A stretch of DNA of 63,818 nucleotides, from the NCBI GenBank assembly GCA_017408395.1, contig JAFQUQ010000048.1, positions 1 through 63,818 on the forward strand, in the 5' to 3' direction. Position 1 is the first letter of the stretch. The number at the start of each line of letters is the position of its first letter. Source of the DNA: Oscillospiraceae bacterium. GTDB lineage: Bacteria; Bacillota; Clostridia; Oscillospirales; Ruminococcaceae. A model generated the notes under the pieces. The model saw nothing but the letters and a program-made list of their open reading frames with translations. It was not told the DNA's origin and did not search any database. This document shows positions 17,426-25,733 of the stretch, in pieces. Position numbers and translations under genes: made by a program.

Positions 17426-19750
17426 ATGGAAAAGATAGTTTTACAGCTGAACGGTCTGGACTGTGCACATTGTGCAGAGAAAATCAGGGATGCTGTGGAA
17501 AAGCTTGTGGGCATAGAAAAGGCAGAGATGAATTTTATGTCGAAAAAGCTTTATGTCACAGCCGCACCCGATATAAAAAAGGATCTTGTCTATGACAATA
17601 TTATCGGCACAATAAAAAATATCGAGCCTGATGTCGAGCCTGTTGAGCTTGGAGCAAAGCCTGCAGCGGGCACGGTGCTGCTTATACTTGAGGGACTTGA
17701 TTGTGCGGAATGCGGCGAAAAGATACGCTCCTACGCAGAAGCGATGAACAGCGTTGAAAAGGCGGAGCTTAACTTTCTCACAAAGAAGCTTACCCTTGTT
17801 ACGGCCCCGTCGGCAGATGAAAAGCGTGTGATTTTTACCCTTGAAAATTTCATCAGGGCAATAGAGCCTGATGTAAAAGTTATAAGCGGACAGGCGGCGC
17901 TTGATTATAAAGCAGAGCGTCCTGCCGAAGAAAATGAAATCTCACGGCTTATGACAGCACGCCTTGCCGTGACAGCGGTGCTTTTTGCGGTGGGACTCAT
18001 ATTACGTGAAGGCCCGTATGCAATGTGGATATTCCTTGCGGCATATGCGGTGATAGGTACGGAAATCGTTGCAAAGGCGGCGGCAAACATTTTAAAGGGC
18101 AGAGCGATGGACGAATGCTTCCTTATGACGGTTGCAACGGTGGGAGCGTTTATTATAGGAGAGTACCCCGAGGGTGTTGCGGTAATGTTCCTTTATCAGC
18201 TTGGGGAAATGTTCCAGAGCTTTGCTGTAAGACGTTCAAGAAAAAGCATTTCACAGCTTATGGATATACGTCCCGACTCTGCAAATGTAAAAAATCACGA
18301 TGAAATTGTCACCTGTCATCCCGAAGCGGTTTCCGTTGACGATATAATCGTAATAAAGCCGGGCGAAAAAGTACCCCTTGACGCTGAAATAATTTCGGGA
18401 AGCACTACTGTGGACAGTTCCGCCCTGACAGGTGAAAGCGTGCCTGTGAAAGCGGAAAAGGGCGATGTTGTTTTAAGCGGAAGCGTAAACGTAAGCGGCC
18501 TTATCGAAGCCAGAGTCATAAAGGAATACGGCGAATCCACGGCGGCTAAGATACTGGAGCTGGTTGAAAATTCCGCTGCAAAGAAAGCCAAGACTGAAAA
18601 TTTCATCACACGCTTTGCAAAGGTTTATACCCCCTGCGTGGTGGGTGCGGCGGTGCTTCTTGCGGTTGTTCCTATGATAATTGAGGGCGGCTTCTCTTCG
18701 GAGTGGCTTTACAAGGCGCTGTCCTTCCTTGTTGTGTCCTGCCCGTGTGCACTTGTAATTTCCGTGCCTTTAAGCTTCTTCGGCGGTATCGGCGGAGCTT
18801 CGGCAAAGGGTATTCTTGTAAAGGGCGGCAGCAGCCTGGAAACCCTTGCAAAATGCAGAAGAGTGGTTTTCGACAAAACAGGCACTCTTACAACAGGCAC
18901 ATTCAGCGTAACAGAGATTTCCGCTGTAAATATGAGCGAGGATGAGCTTCTTAAACTTGCGGCTTACGCCGAATCCGTCTCAAACCACCCCGTTGCACAG
19001 TCTGTAATGAAACGCTGGGGAAAGGAAGTCCCCTCGGATATTTCAGCGGAAGAAATCGCAGGAAAGGGCGTAAAGGCAGAGGTATCGGGCAAGGTAATTC
19101 TTGCAGGAAGCGTAAAGCTTATGGATGAAAACGGCATAAGGGACGTTCCTTCCGTAAAGGGAGCAGGTACCGTAGTTTACGTTGCCTGTGACGGTGTTTA
19201 CGCAGGCTATATCAGAATTTCCGACACCGTAAAGAAGGACTCTGCCGCCGCTGTTGGACAGCTTAAAAAATCGGGTATTGAAACCGTAATGCTCACTGGC
19301 GACCGTAAAGAAGCGGCTGAAGCCATTGCGTCGGAAATGGGTGTGGACAGCTTTAAAGCGGAGCTGCTTCCCGGCGATAAGGTCACAGAGCTTGAAAAGC
19401 TTATGGCTGACGGAAAAATCACAGCCTTCACAGGGGACGGCATAAACGACGCGCCTGTTTTAATGCGTTCCGACGTGGGAATTGCAATGGGCGGCATAGG
19501 CTCGGATGCGGCAATCGAAGCGGCAGACGTGGTGCTTATGACGGATGAGCCTTCCAAAATAAACGAAGCGATAAAAATTGCAAAGAAAACAAAATCCATA
19601 GTAACACAGAACATCGTATTTTCTCTTGGGGTAAAGGGTATCATACTTATCCTTACCGCACTGGGATTTACAACAATGTGGATAGCCGTATTCGGTGACG
19701 TGGGTGTGGCGGTGATAGCCGTGCTCAATGCTATGAGAGCGAGAAAGTAA
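17426..19750 (+). CDS. cadA: Heavy-metal P1B-type ATPase, CadA/ZntA-like
   Basis: A 774-residue exporter. Two N-terminal heavy-metal-associated domains carry GLDCAHC (about residue 10) and GLDCAEC (about residue 91). The membrane CPC motif is in VVSCPCALVIS. The phosphorylation site is FDKTGTLTTG, with LTGES in the actuator and TGDGINDAP in the hinge. CPC together with CadC regulation indicates export of Zn, Cd or Pb rather than Cu. Both metal-binding domains keep the CxxC pair. It ends the operon and is followed by a strong terminator. It is on the usual length scale for two-HMA ATPases. Confidence 0.95.
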   Translation: MEKIVLQLNGLDCAHCAEKIRDAVEKLVGIEKAEMNFMSKKLYVTAAPDIKKDLVYDNIIGTIKNIEPDVEPVELGAKPAAGTVLLILEGLDCAECGEKIRSYAEAMNSVEKAELNFLTKKLTLVTAPSADEKRVIFTLENFIRAIEPDVKVISGQAALDYKAERPAEENEISRLMTARLAVTAVLFAVGLILREGPYAMWIFLAAYAVIGTEIVAKAAANILKGRAMDECFLMTVATVGAFIIGEYPEGVAVMFLYQLGEMFQSFAVRRSRKSISQLMDIRPDSANVKNHDEIVTCHPEAVSVDDIIVIKPGEKVPLDAEIISGSTTVDSSALTGESVPVKAEKGDVVLSGSVNVSGLIEARVIKEYGESTAAKILELVENSAAKKAKTENFITRFAKVYTPCVVGAAVLLAVVPMIIEGGFSSEWLYKALSFLVVSCPCALVISVPLSFFGGIGGASAKGILVKGGSSLETLAKCRRVVFDKTGTLTTGTFSVTEISAVNMSEDELLKLAAYAESVSNHPVAQSVMKRWGKEVPSDISAEEIAGKGVKAEVSGKVILAGSVKLMDENGIRDVPSVKGAGTVVYVACDGVYAGYIRISDTVKKDSAAAVGQLKKSGIETVMLTGDRKEAAEAIASEMGVDSFKAELLPGDKVTELEKLMADGKITAFTGDGINDAPVLMRSDVGIAMGGIGSDAAIEAADVVLMTDEPSKINEAIKIAKKTKSIVTQNIVFSLGVKGIILILTALGFTTMWIAVFGDVGVAVIAVLNAMRARK

Positions 19751-19792
19751 ATATCGGGTTGTCTGTGTGAAATATTAATCAACAATTGTCCG

Positions 19793-19834
19793 TCAGCACA
19801 GAAAGAAAACTATATTGTTTTCTTTCTGTGCTGA
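19793..19834. terminator. Strong hairpin after cadA
   Basis: An 18-bp perfect stem with a 6-nt TATATT loop (arms 19793-19810 and 19817-19834) lies 43 bases past the cadA stop. The arm ends in GAAAGAAAAC / GTTTTCTTTC. It is followed by GATTTATTTT, so it probably ends the metal operon. Confidence 0.75.
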
Positions 19835-19866
19835 GATTTATTTTCCACATACTGAAAGAAAATATC

Positions 19867-20036
19867 CGCAATTCAGATTATAGAACCAATAAAGATTGTG
19901 GAAAAAGGATAGTATCCTCATCTTTGCCTTGCTATTCTGAATTACGGCTTTGTTTTGTGCGGATTTGCTTGGGCTCTGCCCAAACCCGCAAAAGGCTCTG
20001 CCTTTTGAATCCGCCAAAGGGGCAAATCCCCTTTGG
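19867..20036. repeat. Palindromic interspersed repeat, copy 3, plus tail
   Basis: Bases 19867-19946 form an 80-bp unit bounded by CGCAATTCAGATT and its near-inverse TTCTGAATTACG. A tail follows with three hairpins: GGGCTCTGCCC (19971-19981), AAAAGGCTCTGCCTTTT (19990-20006) and CCAAAGGGG/CCCCTTTGG (20014-20036). The same head and tail occur twice in the 54868-55586 island. No gene lies between cadA and feoB; this repeat fills most of the gap. Confidence 0.8.
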
Positions 20037-20126
20037 AATCCCTCCTATGCCTTCGGCATTTTACAGGCTGACGTTTCTCCTGCAAAAGCATATTATAATA
20101 ATAAGACTTCATACGGAGGTATTATT

Positions 20127-21983
20127 ATGGATAATGATTCTTTTTACATACAGCGGAACAAAAACGAGCGTGTGTTTATTCTTGCAGGCAACCCCAATGT
20201 GGGGAAATCTACCCTTTTCAATTTTCTTACGGGGCTTAAACAGCATACAGGCAACTGGACGGGAAAAACCGTTGAAAATGCCGTAGGAAGGTTTGAAACT
20301 CCCAAGGGAAAATGCCTGCTTGCAGATGTGCCGGGGACGTATTCCCTTGAAGCACGGTCTGCGGAGGAGGAAGCGGCAAGGGATATTATCTGCGGCGGCG
20401 GTGCTGACGGGGTCATAGTTGTCTGCGATGCAGGCTGTCTTGAACGTAACCTTAATCTTGTGCTCCAGATAAGAGAGATCACGCATAATTTAATAGTATG
20501 CGTAAATCTTATGGACGAGGCGGCAAGAAAGGGTATAACCGTTGACCTTGAAAAGCTTGAAGAAATGCTTGGCCTGCCTGTTTACGGTATAACCGCAAGG
20601 ACGGGCAAAGGCGTTGATAAGCTTATTGAGGGGATAGATAAGCTTGAAGGCGGAAAAAACAGCGGAAAATGTGCAGAGAACAGGGATGAAGCACAGATAA
20701 GGAGCATACTTGAAGAAGCGGAGAAAATTGCGGCGGAGTGCGTAAAATACAGCGATGGCGAATTTTACAGCCGTGACATAAAAGCCGACCGCGTGCTTAC
20801 GCACAGAATATGGGGTGTTCCAATAATGCTTGCCCTGCTGGGAGTGGTGTTCCTTATTACTATTTATGCGGCAAACTATCCTTCACAGCTTCTTTCGGCA
20901 ATGTTTGAAGGTCTTGGTGTAAAGCTGAGGGCGGCAATGGAGGATTGCGGCTCTCCCCTGTGGCTGACGGGTCTGCTTTGTGACGGCATATACCGTGTGC
21001 TGACCTGGGTGATAGCGGTGATGCTGCCGCCGATGGCAGTGTTTTTTCCTATGTTTACGCTGCTGGAGGACCTTGGGTATCTTCCGAGGGTCGCTTTTAA
21101 TCTTGACAGGTGCTTTAAAAAAGCAGGAGCCTGCGGAAAACAGTCACTTACAATGGCGATGGGCTTCGGGTGCAATGCGGTAGGCGTTACGGGGTGCAGG
21201 ATAATCGACTCCCCCCGTGAAAGGCTTATAGCGGTACTTACAAACAGCTTTGTGCCCTGCAACGGGCGATTTCCTGCCCTGATAGCGCTTATAACGATGT
21301 TTTTTACAGGGGGGAGCGGTCTGACGGCGGCGGTTATTCTGACGGGAGTGATTATCGTCGGGGTACTGCTTACGCTGTTGATGTCAGGACTGCTTTCGGC
21401 GACGCTTCTTAAAGGAGTACCATCATCGTTTATGCTGGAGCTGCCACCTTACCGTGTGCCGCAGACGGGCAGCATAATAGTGCGTTCCCTGCTTGACAGA
21501 ACGGTTTTCGTGCTTGGACGTGCGGTTGCGGTTGCGGCACCTGCGGGACTTGTCATATGGCTGCTTGGAAACGTGGAAATAAACGGTGCTCCCCTGCTGA
21601 CGCTATGCTCTGAGCTGCTTGACCCCATAGGAAATTTCATAGGTCTTGACGGCGTGATACTGCTTGCATTTATACTGGGTTTTCCTGCAAATGAGATAGT
21701 GATACCCCTTATGCTGATGATATATATGTTGTCGGGAACGCTTACGGATTACAGCTCACTTGACTCGCTCAGGGAAATTCTTGTTTCAAACGGCTGGACT
21801 CCCGTTACGGCAATATGCACGATAATATTTATGCTCTGTCATTTCCCCTGCTCTACAACAATGCTTACGATAAAAAAGGAAACAGGCAGTTTAAAATGGA
21901 CGGCGCTGGCGTTTATGCTTCCTCTTGTGACAGGGACGGTGCTCTGCTTTGCGGTGTCGCATATTGCGGAGCTGTTTGCATAA
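20127..21983 (+). CDS. feoB: FeoB-like ferrous iron transporter
   Basis: A 618-residue protein with an N-terminal G domain and a multi-helix membrane domain. The G motifs are GNPNVGKST (G1), DVPGTYSL (G3), NLMDEA (G4) and TARTGKG (G5). The membrane part has the FeoB-type GFGCNAVGVTGCRIIDS and FVPCNGRFPALIAL, then about ten helices. It is shorter than many FeoB proteins, and the usual CSARLP-like motif reads CNGRFP, so it belongs to a divergent subgroup; iron as substrate is likely but not certain. No feoA is adjacent. ATG 127 in this kilobase (20127) is chosen because CGGAGGT lies nine bases upstream. The open frame extends back into the repeat without a ribosome binding site. Confidence 0.9.
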   Translation: MDNDSFYIQRNKNERVFILAGNPNVGKSTLFNFLTGLKQHTGNWTGKTVENAVGRFETPKGKCLLADVPGTYSLEARSAEEEAARDIICGGGADGVIVVCDAGCLERNLNLVLQIREITHNLIVCVNLMDEAARKGITVDLEKLEEMLGLPVYGITARTGKGVDKLIEGIDKLEGGKNSGKCAENRDEAQIRSILEEAEKIAAECVKYSDGEFYSRDIKADRVLTHRIWGVPIMLALLGVVFLITIYAANYPSQLLSAMFEGLGVKLRAAMEDCGSPLWLTGLLCDGIYRVLTWVIAVMLPPMAVFFPMFTLLEDLGYLPRVAFNLDRCFKKAGACGKQSLTMAMGFGCNAVGVTGCRIIDSPRERLIAVLTNSFVPCNGRFPALIALITMFFTGGSGLTAAVILTGVIIVGVLLTLLMSGLLSATLLKGVPSSFMLELPPYRVPQTGSIIVRSLLDRTVFVLGRAVAVAAPAGLVIWLLGNVEINGAPLLTLCSELLDPIGNFIGLDGVILLAFILGFPANEIVIPLMLMIYMLSGTLTDYSSLDSLREILVSNGWTPVTAICTIIFMLCHFPCSTTMLTIKKETGSLKWTALAFMLPLVTGTVLCFAVSHIAELFA

Positions 21984-21988
21984 AAATA

Positions 21989-22013
21989 ACGGGCGGAAAT
22001 TGCATCCGCCCGT
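21989..22013. terminator. Shared terminator between feoB and the wall-binding protein gene
   Basis: A 9-bp stem ACGGGCGGA / TCCGCCCGT with a 7-nt loop lies between the convergent genes. It is followed by TTTG on the plus side and by a weaker T-rich stretch on the minus side. Confidence 0.75.
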
Positions 22014-22030
22014 TTGTAATGTTTGATTTA

Positions 22031-22888
22031 TCAGCCAAGCTGCTTCTTATATTCGTTGTACTTCTTTACCCACTCGGTCTTGTTCCTGAGAGCCTTGTCA
22101 GCGTCGCTGTTGAGGTCTGTCATAAGATCCCTGAAGTGGTCGTAAAGGTCGGAGCAGGCATTTGCAAGATACCAGTAGAAATAGTCATCGTTGATATACT
22201 GCCAGTAAGCGGTTTCTCTTTCCTTTGTTACCTCGCAGATTGCATCAACAATATCGTCGATGATCTTCTTTTCCTTTGTCTTGAGCTTGTTGTAGACAAT
22301 GGAGGATGTTCCGTCATCATTCATATATTCGGTAAGAATATCGCAGTATTCGGAAAATTCGACCATTTTCTTGTAATGCTCGTCACGCTTCTTCTGAATT
22401 TCCTTGTGTTCCTTGTCGTACTGTTCGTAATTTTTCTGAGCCTCTTCCATAAGCTTTCTTATCTCAGCTTTGTTTACGGAAGAAGAGGAGCTGTCTGAAG
22501 TAACGAGAACGCCGTTCTTGTCAAACTTGTAAACCTTGCCGCTTATCTTGATTTTTACATCAGCAGCCATAACGCCGTTCTTTCTGAAATAATACTTGTT
22601 TCCGCCTGCTGTCTTCATCCAGCCTGTACGCATTGTACCGTCGGAATTGAAGTAATACTTCTTTCCGCTTGAAGTTCTGAGCCAGCCCTTATGCATAATG
22701 CCGTTGGACTTGAAGTAGTATTTCTTTCCGTCGATGGTCTGCCAGCCTGTAACATAGCTGCCGCTGTCGTCAACGTATTTCTTTCCTGCACTTGTTGTTT
22801 TCCAGTCTGCGGAGGCAGGCACCGCACATACTGACGTCATCACACACGCAGCTGCAAGAACTGCGCATAAGCTTTTCTTTAAATTCAT
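22031..22888 (-). CDS. Secreted protein with cell-wall/choline-binding repeats
   Basis: A 285-residue exported protein. Residues 1-28 are a signal peptide (basic start, hydrophobic core, cleavage near ASA-DW). Residues about 28-130 hold four to five tandem cell-wall-binding repeats of about 20 residues, recognisable by GWQTIDGKKYYFKSNGIM, GWLRTSSGKKYYFNSDG and GWMKTAGGNKYYF. The rest is a charged helical domain with EAQKNYEQYDKEHKEIQKKR and no recognised catalytic motif. It is probably held at the surface through the repeats. ATG 22888 has GGAGG eight bases upstream. It has no partner genes nearby. Confidence 0.88.
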   Translation of the reverse strand: MNLKKSLCAVLAAACVMTSVCAVPASADWKTTSAGKKYVDDSGSYVTGWQTIDGKKYYFKSNGIMHKGWLRTSSGKKYYFNSDGTMRTGWMKTAGGNKYYFRKNGVMAADVKIKISGKVYKFDKNGVLVTSDSSSSSVNKAEIRKLMEEAQKNYEQYDKEHKEIQKKRDEHYKKMVEFSEYCDILTEYMNDDGTSSIVYNKLKTKEKKIIDDIVDAICEVTKERETAYWQYINDDYFYWYLANACSDLYDHFRDLMTDLNSDADKALRNKTEWVKKYNEYKKQLG

Positions 22889-23074
22889 AAACACAACCTC
22901 CGTTCATATTATTTATATAGTTTAATTATAACGGTTGATTCTGATTTTATCAAGAGCTTATCCTAAATCGTAATCTAATTGTAATATTTGCCCCGTTTTG
23001 GTAGTTAAAAGCACCAAAAACAATTGACAAACTCCTTTTGTTTGGGGTATTTCTCCAAACCTTTGCTGTAATGC

Positions 23075-23103
23075 TTTACATAAATTTTAAAGTGTGCTAT
23101 GAT
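23075..23103 (+). promoter_or_regulatory. Promoter of the amino-acid-binding lipoprotein gene
   Basis: TTTACA (23075-23080), a 17-bp spacer and TATGAT (23098-23103) lie 56 bases before the start codon. Confidence 0.7.
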
Positions 23104-23158
23104 AAAGGCGAAAAGGGAATATACCCGTATTATTTATCCGAAAGGATGTTAATTTGCA

Positions 23159-23986
23159 ATGAAAAAGAATATACTCAAGTTGATTGCAGCTATGGCTCTT
23201 ATCCCTGCACTTCTTGCAGGCTGTGCTGCTTCAGGAAATACAGCAGAAACAACAGACGCTCAGGCAGCAGGCGAGGACACATCCCTCCAGAAGGTGCTTG
23301 ACTCAGGAAAGTTTATCCTCGGTCTTGACGCAACCTTCAAGCCAATGGGCTTCACAGACGAGAACGACAACATCGTAGGCTTTGACATCGACGTTGCACA
23401 GGAAGTCTGCAACCGTCTCGGCGTTGAGCTTGTAAAGCAGCCTATCGACTGGGATACAAAGGAACAGGACCTTGACGCAGGCAAGATCGACTGCATCTGG
23501 AATGGTATGTCCGTTAACGCTTCAAGAGCTGAAATAATGAATCTTTCCGAGCCTTATATGGAAAACGCTATGATATTCGTTGTGGCAAACGGCAGCCCTG
23601 TTGCTTCACAGGCTGATCTCAACGGCAAGATCGTTGCTGTACAGGCAGGCTCAACGGCACAGGATATTCTCCGTGCTTCAGGTCTTACAGTTGAAGAAAC
23701 TGCTCTTGCAACAAACATCGAATGTCTCCAGCAGCTTGAACTCAACCTTGTAGACGCTGTATTTATGGACAGCGTTGTTGCAAACTACGAAATCGCTGAA
23801 TCAGGCAAGGATTATGTTGTTCTCCCTGACGGTCTTGAAGCTGAACAGTACGCTATCGGTTTCAGAAAGAACGACAGCGCACTCCGCAACAAGGTACAGG
23901 AGATACTCTCCGAAATGAAGGCAGACGGTTCACTGGGCGAAATCTCAACAAAGTGGTTCGGCTCAGACGTTACAACCGTCAAGTAA
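23159..23986 (+). CDS. Amino-acid ABC transporter substrate-binding lipoprotein
   Basis: A 275-residue periplasmic-binding-type protein (family 3). The lipoprotein signal ends in the lipobox LLAGC (Cys 22). The mature part contains KFILGLDATFKPMGF, GFDIDVAQEVCNRLG, a WNGMSVNASR stretch and GSTAQDILRASG, the pattern of polar amino-acid binders. It would deliver an amino acid to a permease and ATPase, but neither is next to it. The gene stands alone between its own promoter and a terminator, so the partner subunits must be elsewhere. The specific ligand cannot be read from the sequence. Confidence 0.92.
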   Translation: MKKNILKLIAAMALIPALLAGCAASGNTAETTDAQAAGEDTSLQKVLDSGKFILGLDATFKPMGFTDENDNIVGFDIDVAQEVCNRLGVELVKQPIDWDTKEQDLDAGKIDCIWNGMSVNASRAEIMNLSEPYMENAMIFVVANGSPVASQADLNGKIVAVQAGSTAQDILRASGLTVEETALATNIECLQQLELNLVDAVFMDSVVANYEIAESGKDYVVLPDGLEAEQYAIGFRKNDSALRNKVQEILSEMKADGSLGEISTKWFGSDVTTVK

Positions 23987-24027
23987 TAAACGCCATTATC
24001 TATCACCATAATATAAAGCCAAAAATA

Positions 24028-24061
24028 AAAACCTCCGCAGAAATCACCCTGCGGAGGTTTT
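24028..24061. terminator. Bidirectional terminator
   Basis: A 13-bp perfect stem AAAACCTCCGCAG / CTGCGGAGGTTTT with an 8-nt loop lies between the convergent binding-protein and MazF genes, with A/T runs on both sides. Confidence 0.9.
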
Positions 24062-24065
24062 TATT

Positions 24066-24425
24066 TTAAACGGCACCGCCGCTGTTCAGACCGAAGCTTA
24101 TGGAAAGAGCATTGTTCACCTTTGCCATTGAAGGCGTGTCAAGCTCACCGATATGCTCCTTGAGACGTTTTTTGTCGATGGTACGTATCTGTTCAAGAAG
24201 GACGATGCTGTCCTTTGCAAGACCGCAGGAGGCGGCGTTGATTCCGATGTGGGTGGGCAGCCTTGATTTGTCGTGCTGGCTTGTGATTGCAGCGGCTATC
24301 ACAGTGGGGCTGTGCTTGTTGCCCACATCATTCTGAACGATAAGTACCGGTCTTATGCCGCCCTGCTCAGAGCCTACAACAGGGCTCAGGTCGGCATAGT
24401 AGATTTCTCCCCTTTTCACAGTCAC
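24066..24425 (-). CDS. MazF/PemK-family endoribonuclease toxin
   Basis: A 119-residue protein of the MazF/EndoA family. The sequence [18 protein letters not shown], then [12 protein letters not shown] and [13 protein letters not shown], carries the conserved basic and hydrophobic core, including the Arg (RPVLI) and Thr/Ser (TSQ) positions used for RNA cleavage. It should cut mRNA at short motifs. Start GTG 24425 has GGGAG nine bases upstream. No antitoxin open frame precedes it; the 283 bases upstream hold only the oppositely oriented promoter and leader of the next gene. The family often lies next to alr in Firmicutes, which is not the case here. Confidence 0.92.
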   Translation of the reverse strand: MTVKRGEIYYADLSPVVGSEQGGIRPVLIVQNDVGNKHSPTVIAAAITSQHDKSRLPTHIGINAASCGLAKDSIVLLEQIRTIDKKRLKEHIGELDTPSMAKVNNALSISFGLNSGGAV

Positions 24426-24590
24426 ATCTATACACTCCCGTTTTAATCATTATAAAGGTTGTACTCATATTGTTGACGGTTTTTTTCGTATTAATCACAG
24501 CAAGGCAAATAAGGGGACAATTTTACCTTCTTTTTATAATATGCCGCAGTTGAAGCAGGGGTGAGTGCAATAAAAAAATTCTCTTCGGTG

Positions 24591-24668
24591 TTGATTTATT
24601 GGAAAAATTGGTGTATAATTGATATGTGGGTGTAAAACAGGGGTAACTTTGAGGCGTTACCCCTGTTT
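24591..24668 (+). promoter_or_regulatory. Promoter plus leader hairpin
   Basis: TTGATT (24591-24596), a 17-bp spacer and TATAAT (24614-24619) form a promoter. The transcript would begin near 24626. It would immediately contain a 13-bp perfect stem AAACAGGGGTAAC / GTTACCCCTGTTT (24635-24668) with an 8-nt loop, 40 bases ahead of the gene start. No T tract follows, so it looks like a 5' structural element rather than a terminator. Confidence 0.6.
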
Positions 24669-24708
24669 ATGTACACGCCCGCAGGTTACCCGAGGAAAGG
24701 AAAATTTT

Positions 24709-25692
24709 ATGGCAGACAATATTGAAAACAAGGAACTTGAAAATAAAGCAGACGAGAAAAAGCAGGAGGACGACAAGGTTTCTTTAAACGGAAAGAGCGT
24801 GTCGGTACTTGCAAATTTACGTCAGATAAGTGAGCGTGAGAAGCACGAGCAGCTTGAAGCGGAAAGCAGACGAGCAGAAAAATTCGCCGATGCGGAGCGT
24901 GCAAAGCGTGAGAAATACGCCCAGAAGCTTGCTCAGGATAAAATTGAGCTTATGAAGCTTAAACAGGGCGTTATTTCCGAGGATGATATTGAAAAGGAAG
25001 AGGTCGTTGAAAAGCAGTACACGGTCTTTGAAAAAGTGGGGAATTTCTTTTATCACAACAAGATGTACATTATAATAGTAACCTTTATAGTGCTTGTTGC
25101 GGGATTTCTGATTTATGATATGGTAACAACCAAGCGTCCCGACGTGGCTATAATGATAATCGCCGAGGATGACGAATTCTACTTCCGCACCCAGGAGATA
25201 CAGAAGCACCTTGAGCCATACTGCAAGGATTACAACGGAGACGGCGTGGTTTTTGTAAGAGCAAGCTATATGCCTGCTGCACCGAAGAATTCCACCGACG
25301 CCGTTGACCTTTACTATGAACAGGCAGACCAGACAAAGCTTGTTGCGGAGTTCCAGTCGGCTGATTCGATAATGGTCATCGCCGACGAGTATACCTGCGA
25401 GGTAATGCAGATACAGGACGGCGTTCTCAGGGATATGACAGAGGTCTACCCCGATGATGAAAACGCCACAAAGCTTGGCTATATGCTGAACGGGACGGAT
25501 TTTGCGGAGGGCATAATGTATTCTGCCATTTCCGACGACCTTTTTGTGGGCTTCCGTATTCCGACATCGGGCTTTGGTGTTGATGAGGAAAAGTTCAACA
25601 CAAATTTTGCAAACGCTATGGAATTCTGGGATAACTATTTAAACGGCAATGCAGTAAGTGCGGATGCCGTGCTTCACAGCAGCAGAAAATGA
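24709..25692 (+). CDS. Charged single-pass membrane protein, unknown function
   Basis: A 327-residue protein. The N-terminal 120 residues are strongly charged and predicted helical or coiled (EREKHEQLEAESRRAEKFAD). One membrane segment follows (IIIVTFIVLVAGFLIYDMV, about residues 125-143), then an extracellular domain of about 180 residues with no recognised motif. ATG 24709 has GAGGAAAGG upstream. The in-frame Met 90 bases earlier lies in the leader hairpin region. It is followed after 41 bases by another membrane protein gene, so they form a pair. I do not recognise either family. Confidence 0.8.
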   Translation: MADNIENKELENKADEKKQEDDKVSLNGKSVSVLANLRQISEREKHEQLEAESRRAEKFADAERAKREKYAQKLAQDKIELMKLKQGVISEDDIEKEEVVEKQYTVFEKVGNFFYHNKMYIIIVTFIVLVAGFLIYDMVTTKRPDVAIMIIAEDDEFYFRTQEIQKHLEPYCKDYNGDGVVFVRASYMPAAPKNSTDAVDLYYEQADQTKLVAEFQSADSIMVIADEYTCEVMQIQDGVLRDMTEVYPDDENATKLGYMLNGTDFAEGIMYSAISDDLFVGFRIPTSGFGVDEEKFNTNFANAMEFWDNYLNGNAVSADAVLHSSRK

Positions 25693-25733
25693 TTTTTAAG
25701 ACGCTATTTTTATAAACATACGGGGGTCAGACT

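Noticed and set aside
19793-19834. Mobile-element end
   Set aside because: The 18-bp stem lies right after cadA and is T-rich at the end, so a terminator explains it; no second copy was seen in the window.
20109-20486. Minus-strand frames opposite the FeoB G domain
   Set aside because: Two overlapping antisense frames with no start signals; the sense strand encodes conserved G motifs.
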